From Zea mays (taxonomy: Eukaryota; Streptophyta; Magnoliopsida; Poales; Poaceae), in the NCBI RefSeq assembly GCF_902167145.1, contig NC_050098.1, forward strand, positions 81,632,207-81,696,206: a stretch of 64,000 nucleotides of DNA, read 5' to 3'. The notes under the pieces were generated by a model that was not told the origin of the DNA, searched no databases, and saw nothing but the letters and a program-made list of their open reading frames with translations. This document shows positions 54,701 to 64,000 of this stretch, in pieces. The position numbers were made by a program, and so were the translations under genes. Position 1 is the first letter of the stretch, and each line of letters opens with the position of its first letter.

Positions 54701-57700
54701 ATTATAGTGTATGTTGTGTCTCAGTCTGCGATAATAATAGGCATGCCGATTTGTATGTTGTATAGCGGGCTATGTCGTTGCTCTAGTTAGCCGACTTGTT
54801 AGATGGCTTTGGTCAAGCTCGTAGTCACGATGATTTGCTTGTTGTAGTCTAAATGCGTATGGTTATGGTCGCAGATGAAAAGTATTAGTGCTCATGTGAT
54901 GTCTAAGTTGAAATGCAAATTATTGGGTGAAAAGCGCTTCGATATTGATTATCGTAGAGAATGCGTTGTTAGTGCTCGAAATGACACGGATAAAAATTTA
55001 GTAAGTCTACTTGTTAGTTCTCTCTTGGTTATTTTAACTCTAACAAATGTTAAAGTGTTAGAATAATTCAAGTCTCTAGAACGAGGCAATTCTTGAATTG
55101 TAAAGGAGCTGAAATTTATTAGTTGTTGTTTTGGACTGCACGCAGTGATTTCCTCGTGTTGTATGTTTGATGAACTAAATCATGTTTTATATAGAAAGGT
55201 CATGTATAAAAGTTGTATATAACTTTATTGTCTTGCTTGTACTAAAATTTGACAGCCATAAGTCTGATCGTTTAGGAGTTATGTTGTTCACAAATTCAGT
55301 AACTGAATCTGTCCACTTTCTGTACAGATTTCAGAAACTGCATTGTTTGCTTGATTTAATGTTACAATCAGTTCATGGTCGTTATTAGAAAGTTGTATAT
55401 GTATTTCTTATCTTGCTTGTGTTAAAATTTCACAACCATAGGCCTGACAGTTTAGGAGTTATGAATTTTACAAACTGGTTGTTGTGTTCTGTCCACTGTC
55501 AGAACAGATTTCAAAAACTGTAATTTTTTATTTGATTAAACCTAGAATCACTTCTTGGTGATTATAAAAGTTATATAGTACTTTTGCCAAGCTTTCCAAA
55601 AAGTCTTGGATCACTCTTTTTGGTGGTCTGAAGATTAAGTTATGGATGTTTAAAGTGTGAAGACTGAATCTGTCCAGTTCTGGACAGCACAGCCTTCATA
55701 GTGTATTTTACCCTTGATACATATTAAACCAGCCAGGGATGTTTATAACTAATTTTTAGAACATTTTATTATCTTTCCAGAAAGTCTATGATCACTTTGT
55801 TTGGAGGTCTAAATCTTTAGTTGTGAATTTTTGAAGTTGCAAGTCTGAATCTGTCCAAATGTGGACAGGGCTGTTGTATTAGCACTTTTTGACCTTGCTA
55901 AGTGTTGAATCATATTGTGATGACAATACCAAAGTTGTAGAGCCCTTTTTAAGCTTTCCAGAAAGTCTTAGTTTGCTATTTTTGGATTAATATTTGAAGA
56001 GTTATGATTAAAACAAATAACTGCTGTGCTGCTGTCCTAAAAATCTGCATGTGCTCATTTAATTGTTAGTTCACCCTTTTTGGCTAAAAATGCTTAGTTA
56101 GCACTTAACGGATATGGACTTGTAATGGCTGAGCTTGAGATGACATATGTGTCTTATGTTATATGTTTCTTTCTCTAGTTGATTGTGATATAGGAATTCC
56201 GTAGTTATTGATGCCTATGTCCTCTGTCAGACTTGTGTTTGGGATGCTTTTGTGTGATTAATAGAAGAACAAATGAAAAGCTGTAGCAAACTGAATAAAT
56301 GCCCATGCTTGTGAGGTCACGTTTGTATTGGTTAAGTAAAGTAAGTGTCGCCATCTTTCTAGTGGTAGTGACTACGTATGCTCGACGACGTGTAGATAAC
56401 TAAAGCTAACATGTGGTTGTCTACGGTGTCTTCCAAATTAATGTTTAGTTCACCCCTGTGTCTTTGAATATCTTGTGCTATTTTATTATATTCATACATA
56501 TGCATCTTGCATCTCATTTAGGACCGAGAGATGATGACCGTGTAAGTGATGTGGTGCCAACAACAAGATGCAGTTGGTGGGCGACCTGAAGAGGGATGGA
56601 CATAACCCGTGGATGCTCGCCAAGCGAGTATCCCCCAACAAACGCTATCTAAGTGTTAAATTTCAGGCAAGCCCCGGTTTTATGCATAATCGTTATATAT
56701 ATGCTATTTTACTACACTTAATGTTTGTAGGCTTGTACTGTGCACTCAAGTGTAGGAGTTGATTGAAACCCTAGTTGCATGAACTCAGGATTCCTTTTGA
56801 GATGGATACTAGTATGCTAGGTCGAGTAGCTGTTTTACTAATTAGAGATATTGGTAGAAGTCGAGTGATTTTTCTAGCACTCGCGCGAGGTCAGAAATTG
56901 GCTGTATCCATTTTTATATCGTAATGATGATGGTCTGTGGACAACGATCCATGGGGATGCGTTGTCTACGAGACGGAAATTGGAATAAGGATTAAGGTGT
57001 GGTACCGTGTGTCAAGCGTTTGAACGTACTATGTACATGTCAAGAAATATGGTAAATCGGTAAGCCTAGTACCTGAGTGAACCTGCCTGCAGACTTTGCC
57101 CCTCACGCGACCTGAGACATGGTCTCCGATTCCGGTTATGGTGGGTACAAGTGTTGTCACTGCACGACGGCAGTCGGGGTCAGTGAGGCATTGTACGCCA
57201 AGGCGGTGAGCCCTGTTCTGTTGACGGGGAATCGATAGGGACGGTTGATGTGTGTGGGGACGGAGTGCCTCGCCACGTCGTGTGTTTAGGTTTACCTTGC
57301 AAGGTTTAAAAACTCGATTCGAATCGTCTGCTTCTCGCAGCTAATGAGACTGCTTGATCCATGCTGCTACATTGAGTAATAAGTGGAAATGAGGTGACTG
57401 TCAAAAAGATGTTGATTGATATAATGTTTGGTACCATGTATGAATAGCTAGGTACATATCTAGTTAAAAAGGATCATACTAAAACTTGAAAAACTAAAAT
57501 ATGATTTTAGACTCAGCTAGTGCTTTTGGCAAACCAAACCCATCAGCCAAACAGTTGCATGTCTAGAGGTAGAGGAGTAGACTCCTCACACCGGGTAAGT
57601 CTAGCTGAGTATTAGTATACTCAGCCTTGCTTGTGGCATAATTTTTGTAGGTACCTCCTTGATTTGGTTGATGGTGTGACTTGGCCTTCATCCCTGCCAC

Positions 57701-58066
57701 TAGGATCGATGGTCGAGTGGGTTACTACTTCCGCAGGAGAGGACCAGGAGGAGTAGTGTGGCTAGGCTTCGCCATGTTACTCGGTTCTTCTCCGTTAGTT
57801 ATTTCCGCTGCATTAAAATTTATGGTTATTATTTCTGAAACTCTAATAATGTAATCACTAATGATACTTATTAAATTGTGGTATTATGTTTTATTGTATT
57901 TCTATGTGCCTCACCTTCGTGTGAGCTAGTGGTATTCGATCCTGGTAAGTGGCTTTATCGGACTAGATCCGAGGGACTGACGGATTATTCCTGTTTAAGT
58001 GTGTTGCTGCCCTTAAGGGTGCGAATTGGGCACTTAAGCTCGAATAATTCGGACGGTTCGGCCACA
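51782..58066 (+). repeat. Element G: 6.3-kb solo LTR or LTR-only element, chromovirus type
   Basis: Begins TGTGACACCCC, ends CGGCCACA, flanked by ATACA at 51777-51781 and 58067-58071. The flanks rejoin the Sirevirus gag frame (..CLMDKEKKVH then VCDTPKYTSS). No internal repeat of its ends, primer site or polypurine tract is apparent, so it behaves as a single LTR. A TATA-like CTATTAATAG is near 52525, a CT-rich leader follows to about 53110, and a degenerate repeat of about 200 bp occupies 55150-56060. ORFs at 52538-53136 are low-complexity artefacts. Confidence 0.72.
55150..56060. repeat. Degenerate ~200-bp tandem repeat in LTR G
   Basis: Four or so units share the phrases GAATCTGTCCA, CTTTCCAGAAAGTCT, GATCACTTT and GGAGTTATG. 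Spacing between successive CTGTCCA motifs is about 180-200 bp (near 55309, 55493, 55669, 55853). Confidence 0.7.
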
Positions 58067-58588
58067 ATACATGTACCTTCTTCTCCTTATCCATGAGGCA
58101 TGTGTGGCACTCATTGAGTTAAAGGGAAGACTTGTTGAAGGCAGAGGCGGCGAGTCCCTCGTCGTCGGAGTCGAAGGATGAGCAAACTAAGTCCCATTCT
58201 TTGCCAATATGCGCCTCACCCTTGTTCTTATTATAAAACTCCTTTTCTTTATTCCCCTTCTTGTCTTGGTCCTAGTCATTTTCATTATCGTGACATTGCG
58301 CAATAAAATGACTGGACTTACTGTACTTGAGGCATGTGCGCTTTCACCTTGAATTGTTCTTGTTGGGGTAGTCATTGCATCCCTTCAAGGCGGTCTTGAA
58401 GCGCTTGATCACAAGCAACATTTCATATTCATTTAGGTCGATCATCTCAATTTGTGCCACCTTGTTGGGAAGCGCCTACATGTTGGTCAATGATTTGAGG
58501 GCAACGGGTTGCGGCTCATAGTGTTGAGGAAGAGGCATGTTGGCAATGTCATCGACGTACCTAGGCTCCTTCGCCATCATTCACCCGC
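58067..58588 (-). pseudogene. gag: Element S gag middle segment with zinc knuckle
   Basis: The minus strand begins MMAKEPRYVDDIANMPLPQ and continues through KRFKTALKG to a zinc-knuckle remnant TCLKYSKSSHFIAQC, in which the second Cys is Tyr. It then reads through an Asp/Ser-rich stretch to HTCLMDKEKK at LTR G. Several stops are present. The flanking sequence at 61863 and 51781 continues the same protein. Confidence 0.82.
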
Positions 58589-61500
58589 TGTAAAGCCCTA
58601 AAATTTGTATTAGGAAAAAAAATATATTGATGTGTTAGTATTTTATTGATTTTTTTGAAACCCTTGGAGATTATTTGATTTCTTCTCTCTTTGCATATTT
58701 AAATAATGTAATTAAGGTAGTCAAATAACAAATAAATAAATACAAAAATTGCATTTCATGCTGAAATTATTGTATTGTTGCACTTTGTATTCCTAGTTGT
58801 GAGACAAGATTAAGTTAGGAAACTAGAATTTAAAAATAGAAATAGAAAAGAAAAGAGAAGAAAAAGGAAAAGAATATGTGCTATAAGAAAAATAATAATA
58901 ATGATATATAAATAAATATATCCTCTTATATAGGTATTTTAATTATGCACTTGACCTATGTGCAAGACTCACTAACAAATTCAAATGGTAAATTTTGGAA
59001 TGGAGAAATAAATGCAAAGCATAAAAGAAAAAGGACAAAAAAGGGAGAGAAAACAACTTCCTAAGCTGAATTACTGGTTCTCGGCCCAGATGGCCGCACC
59101 GGCCCAGCCAATTCCCGCGTTGTCTCATTGACATGCGGGGCCACTGTCAGATACACCCGTGGGCTCACAATGGAGTCCGGTCACTGATCATGGGACCCGC
59201 ATCGTCATCCACTTCCCCTTCATGCCGCGCGGCCTGAACCAGAGTGCTGACCAGTGGACTCGGATCGTCGGTCTCTGATGCGCGCCTAACATCTCTGCGC
59301 GGTGGGGCCAGTACGTCAGCCATACCCAGCGTTCTTATTATCTTCCTCACCCACTGGACGGTGGGACCGTGCTCGCAGTGCAGATCGTGGTGACGCCGCC
59401 GCGCATTGCCTTGTGTGTCTGTCTTACCGGTGGGCCCCAGCACCAGCTCCTCCCTCGCGCCCACTCGCTAACGTGTGGGTTCGCCTCGTCAGAACTCCCT
59501 TCAACCTCCAGACACCGGACTGGCAACGCGGATTTCGTGGGTCGCGCGGACCTCGCGCTCCTCCAACTGATTCCGCCTCAAATCGGCGTTGATTTCGGAA
59601 TCAGATCAGTCGCCGCGTTATAAAAAGTGCGGGCTGCCCCCTTAGACCCCAAACCATGCCGGGATTTTATGGGGACACCAGTACATAGAGGATAGGGGGA
59701 GTGGAGTATGGCCGTTGTCGACATCCCGCGCATACAAGCCCACCTAGGGTCTGGTGGGGAGTCGCGGGTGATCTTGTGGGTCTGCCTAAGCTATCCATGG
59801 CCTTCCCGTGTGAAGCAATCCACCGGAGCAACAATAATCGCTCGCCGGAGATAGTGCTCCGCCTTGGGCCACGGTTCGTCGTGGCCTGGCTGCTCGGCGC
59901 ATCGAGGGATGATAATACACCTCCTATAGCATTCGCCTTGGTGCCCTCTGCGTGTGGCACCAGTCTTCATGGGGGATTCAATGCTTGGGTGGGAGATGGC
60001 GATCCTCCGGTGGGGCGCCGCCGTTGTCCGTGTGTGTACCGCCGCTCTGTTGGTCGATGGGGAGAAGAACACTATGATCCGTTGGATTGAAATCAACAGT
60101 GTGGATTAGATCTCCATGACACATTGCATAAGTAGATTTATGCCGTCAAGATCCGATCCAAGGGCGGGATACTAGTGCTGGCGTGGCCGTCCTTGGGACC
60201 ATGGATCCTAGATCATGAGGAGTCCGCGGCATGCCGATTTAGATATAGGCGAGGTTGTAATCTGGACCGTCTAAGCGAAATCCATCGACCCAGAGATAAG
60301 GATACCCCTTCGATGTGTCAATTTTGCTAAAGAGCCCTTGGGTTTATAACAAATCAACCCACCGTCCACATCGAAGGGGTATCATTTAATCATTTAATAG
60401 ACCTAGTTTTAATCATTTAATCACATCATAACTTGATGACCGTAACTCTGATTCTAGTGGTTCTCGAACCCACAATCTCATTACGACGCAAAGATCATTA
60501 TTATGTAGTTTGTTCTTATGTTTGGTGTGATGTTAATTTTGCCTATACCATGTCTGTTTGTATTGCTACAACCAGCAGCGAAGTTACGAGTCATCTGAAG
60601 AGCAAGTTGGTACCTCGAATCTCAAGTCCCAGGCAAGTTGTGCCCTTGATCACTTCTTTTTACCCAATCATGTTCTTATTAATCATAATGATTTGCATAG
60701 GTTAATTTTGAGGGGACCCAATAGGTTACCCTAGTTTGACTATCTTTATACCTTGTTTTCCACTGAATTTTTGGGTAGTACCTGCTATTGCTTTATGTGG
60801 TTTTGGGTATAGAGATACACATTATTCATTATCATACTTTTATTATCAGTTTGTTATTTACTGTTCATGATAAGATCATTATGTTAATTGGAACATGAAG
60901 CGACCACCCGGGAAAACAGTGCTACCACAAGGGTGGTATGGGATGCCCTTGGCTGACTAATTAGGAAAGCTAGTGGAGGAGTACCTTACCCGAAAGGGGC
61001 AAGGGCAGTAGGGGAGTGGTCAGTGTAGGGAGGCCCTTGGGTTGATTTTGCTGCGATGGCGGTTAGGCGAGGGGTCCTTACATTGGAGCTTCCTAGAAAC
61101 TGTAGCGGGTTTTTTGAAGCTAGTGGAACTTTGTAAAGGCCTTGTAGTGTTACCCTGCCTCGCTTCCTCGGTAGAGGTGTATGGGAGTGGCCTTCTCTTG
61201 GCAGATGGATAACATGACTTGTGGGTAAAGATGCGCAACCTCTGTAAAGTGTAAAACTGGTATATCAGACATGCTCACGGTCATGAGCAGCTCGGACCCT
61301 CACATGATTAATTTATGGAACTAAATTCAATTTGTCATATGCATTGAGGGTGTTGTTATCACTTTTGTTCTACTACTTAATTGGGTTGGTATCTACCTAT
61401 ACTTAGTAATTACTAATAAAATTTTGACCAACTTTAAAAGCAATGTTCAGCTTCAACCATCCTCTTTGGTAAGCCTTACACTTCACGTGAGCTCGCACCT

Positions 61501-61862
61501 TTGGCGAGTTCATGCACATTATTCCCCACAACTTGTTGAGCGATGAACGTATGTGAGCTCACTCTTGCTGTCTCACAGCCCCACAGGTCAAGAACAGGTA
61601 CCGCAGGATGAGGCGCATGGAGGATGTTGTGGCAAGTTCGTGAGAGGTCTAGGCCGTCGTCTCCCAGTCAACTTTGGGTTGTTGGATCATTGTCTCCTTA
61701 TGATGTAATTATTTATTTATTTTGTACAAATCTCCTATTATATAGTAAAGATGTGACATTCATTTCTGCACCACTATTCATCATATGTGTGAGACTTGGT
61801 CCTAGCACACCTGGTGATTTTTTCACGCCCGGGTTTTGGACCCCTAAAACCCAGGTGTGACA
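58589..61862 (+). repeat. Element H: 3.3-kb solo LTR, chromovirus (Tekay/Del) type
   Basis: 3274 bp, TGTAAAGCCC..CCAGGTGTGACA, in Sirevirus gag. Flanking pentamers are CCCGC (58584-58588) and CTCGC (61863-61867), a target duplication with one change. TTATAAAAAG is at 59618-59627. No internal region or second LTR exists, so it is a solo LTR left by recombination between the two LTRs. Two long frames at 59302-60090 are not conserved with F or G and I do not call them genes. Confidence 0.8.
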
Positions 61863-62720
61863 CTCGCCTCACAAATTTACCTAGAATTTCCTCGGGCGAC
61901 ATATTTGTGTACTTGGGGTTCTCATGAATAAGGTTCACAGGATCAATAATAGTAAATGACCTTAGCATTAGTTGCACAACATCGTGATCTATCCATCTTG
62001 TGCTCCCATAGCTTCATATCTTGTTCACCAGGGTCTTGAGCCTGTTGTGTGTTTCAGTTGGCTCTTCACCCCTCTTCATGGCAAACCTCCCAAGTTCATC
62101 CATGACCAGCTCCATCTTGGTGATCATGGTGATATTGTTTCCCTCATGTGAAAATCTTGAGGGTGTCCCAAATATCATTGGTGTTGTCCAAGCCACTAAC
62201 TTTGTTGTATTCATCCCTGCATAGAGAAGCTAGAAGCATAGTAGTGGCTTAGGCATTTTTGTAAATCATTTCTTGCATGTAAATAGCATTGTAGTTGTCA
62301 TCATCACTATCTACAATATGCATTCTATTTTCTATTACGTCCCAAATACCAGGATGAAGAGAAAATAAATGACTGCGCATCTTATGATCCACCAAGAATA
62401 ATCCTACCCGTCAAAGTGAGGAGGATAGCCAAGAAGAATAGACAGAGAATTGGCATTGTAAGGAATACATAAATAATTAAAAGATGTCTTAGAGTAGTTT
62501 TGTTTGACCGTCTTTTTCTTTGAAGAGGAATAGTCATCGCCATCCTTGTGCGAAGAGGAGGAAGAGTCATTGCTGTAGTAGATGATCTTCTTAATCCTCT
62601 TCTCTTGCCTTCCTTCCTATTCCCAGATCTCGAGTCGACAGGCTTTTCTCCCTTGGGCTCGTTGTTGAGTGTTTCCTTCTCGCCGGTCACCTTGCCCTTC
62701 CCTTTAGCGTCGTCATCCAT
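61863..62720 (-). pseudogene. gag: Element S gag N-terminal segment
   Basis: Starts at the ATG at 62718-62720 with MDDDAKGKGKVTGEKETL and is frameshifted near 62600. It then reads, in shifting frames, through TTMLLASLCRDEYNK, KMELVMDELGRFAMKRGEEPT and LMLRSFTIIDP to PKYTNMSPEEILGKFV, where LTR H cuts it. These blocks are the retrotransposon gag domain shared by Copia elements. Confidence 0.85.
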
Positions 62721-62751
62721 CTCTTTAGGTTATTAGACCCAACAGAAGAGA

Positions 62752-62766
62752 CCGACTCTGATACCA
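62752..62766 (-). other. Primer binding site of element S (initiator-Met tRNA)
   Basis: The minus strand reads TGGTATCAGAGTCGG, six bases inside the LTR end. TGGTATCAGAGC is the standard plant initiator-Met primer site. Confidence 0.85.
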
Positions 62767-62772
62767 ATTCAA

Positions 62773-64000
62773 TGCACCTAGAGGGGGTGAGTAGGTTATC
62801 CTACAAAAATAACTTAAAACACACAAACTTGGTCTAAAAGTTGGAGTTAGTGTAAATTAAACCAAGTTCGAATGAGAAGAAGAGAGAATTGTTCCCTTCA
62901 CTTTATTTCTCTATGAAGATATGAATTAAGCTTAGAGCAATATCACAAGTGAGAATAGAGAACTTAGGAAGAAGAAAAAATCACAACAATTAAAATATCA
63001 CAAGAGACATGTTGATTTTTATCCCGTGGTTCGATCAAGCGTAATATGCTTGCCTACTGCACGTTGTGGCATCCCAATGGATGAGGGTTGCACTCAACCC
63101 CTCTCAAGTGATACAAAGATCAAACTTGAGTACCACGGTTCTTCCTTATATCTCAATATCATGTTTGTGAGGAATCTCTACAAATTAGGAGTCTCTCACA
63201 GCCTTACACAATGATCTCAATCAACACTTGGAGTAAGGAGGGAGAAAGAATGCACACACAAAAGCACAACGCAGCAACACAAAGAAGGAAAGACAAGAGC
63301 ACGAGTACAAGATCGCACAAGAACAGCTCAAAAGCAGTGCTCGAATCTCTTTCAAATCACTAGAGGGAGTGGTCGCAGAGTGTTGGTGTGCTCTTGAAAT
63401 GCTTGGGTGCTGAATGGAGGTGCCTTGGGGTCCCTTTTATAGCCCCAAAGGGCCTAGGAGCCATTGATCCTTCCTTGTTAAAACTACCAAAGTTCTGCAC
63501 TTTGTGGGGGCACCGGTTCGGTGCACACTGGACAGGGTCCTATAGCCCCCAGTGCGGGGATCTGATGGGCCAGTTTCCAAACCTGGCGGGCACCGAACCA
63601 GTTCGGTGCACCACTGGACCGTTCAGAGACATTAGGTAGTCGTTGCTCGCTGAGTTGGAGAAGGTTGTCCGGTGCACTAGGCCGAACAATGTTCACGGTC
63701 TAGAGATTTTTAAAGAAAAAAATCCTAAGAGCGCACTATTCATCTAGGTGGCACGGACCAGTGCGGTGCGCCCCCGCACTGGTCCGGTGCCCTCTAGACG
63801 AGACCAAGTTAGGCTCTTTTGAGTCTAACTTCTCCAACTTATTTTGGCTTTTCTTGGTAGCTTCCCTATGACTTAGACAAACATAGTTAGCACTTAATTC
63901 AAGTGACTAAGTGTGGGAAACATACCTTTTCTCCTCGGTTTCACCAGGATTTGCAATATGCCTGAAACTAAGTCCAAAAGGCACTTTCTTTGCAAAACTA
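62773..64000 (-). repeat. 5' LTR of element S (partial)
   Basis: The minus-strand LTR ends ..CCCTCTAGGTGCA at 62773. A minus-strand TATA box (CTATAAAAGGG) is at 63434-63441. The upstream part, about 63500-63800, holds palindromic CCGG/GGTGCACC-rich blocks such as CACCGAACCAGTTCGGTG. The LTR's other end lies outside the window. Confidence 0.75.

Larger units (their letters stand above)
50478..64000 (-). mobile_element. Element S: Sirevirus (Ty1/Copia), fragmented, extends past the window
   Basis: Minus-strand element. From right to left: 5' LTR (62773 onward, not ended in the window), primer site, gag (62720-61863, 58588-58067, 51781-50647), then the start of protease (to 50478). LTRs G and H interrupt it, each with a target duplication. 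Everything downstream of the protease is missing at the junction with F. Identified by the initiator-Met primer site, the WIIDSG protease motif, the WVPK-rich region and the coiled-coil gag extension. Confidence 0.82.

Noticed and set aside
59302..60090. Frames of about 96 and 129 codons in LTR H
   Set aside because: Inside a solo LTR, with no domain and no counterpart in sister LTRs.
1..64000. Search for a host gene or a prokaryotic-style defence or secondary-metabolism cluster
   Set aside because: Every stretch with credible coding signal belongs to a retrotransposon; no operon-like grouping, tRNA or rRNA was recognised.

Overview
This window looks like intergenic DNA from a large grass genome, most likely maize or a close Zea relative. 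It is almost wholly nested LTR retrotransposons. I found no convincing host gene, tRNA, rRNA or CRISPR array. The grass assignment rests on CINFUL/ZEON-type Gypsy elements (LTRs with TG..CA ends, rich in CTTCGG/CCGAAG), a Sirevirus (Copia) with an initiator-Met primer site, a Tat-lineage Gypsy element with two RNase H domains, and long LTRs of the Tekay/Del chromovirus kind. Family names come from memory of motifs, not from a database search.

Layout. (1) 1-306 and 13450-14737: the two halves of an old chromovirus-type LTR, split by element I. (2) 307-13449: element I, a complete Tat-lineage Gypsy element on the minus strand (TSD GATGC, two 1684-bp LTRs). Its gag-pro-pol frame is broken by only one 1-nt deletion and two TAG codons. 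(3) 14738-20218: element D, a 5'-truncated ZEON-like element, plus strand. (4) 20231-34609: element A (ZEON-like, minus strand), with element B (25196-32430, plus strand, TSD GGAGC) inserted in its gag gene. (5) 34610-35702: a Sirevirus remnant. (6) 35703-47436: element E, a CINFUL-like copy on the minus strand that keeps the 3' end of pol. Element C (39566-46865, TSD GGGTC) is inserted in its integrase. (7) 47437-50477: a truncated chromovirus-type LTR (F). (8) 50478-64000: a Sirevirus (S) on the minus strand, cut into pieces by two solo LTRs, G (51782-58066, TSD ATACA) and H (58589-61862), and ending inside its own 5' LTR at the window edge.

The most interesting content is a gene carried antisense to gag in all five ZEON/CINFUL-type copies (A-E). 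It has its own TATA box, three exons with introns of about 65-90 nt at conserved positions, and encodes a protein that I place in the plant 'putative gypsy type transposon' family (Transposase_28), of unknown function. In C the two 671-bp LTRs look identical, gag is open for 504 codons and the antisense gene is open for 1000 codons after splicing. C is therefore a very recent, apparently intact non-autonomous element. The gag and antisense genes converge on an array of short repeats, and the antisense unit is bracketed by 19-bp direct repeats in every copy that keeps both ends.
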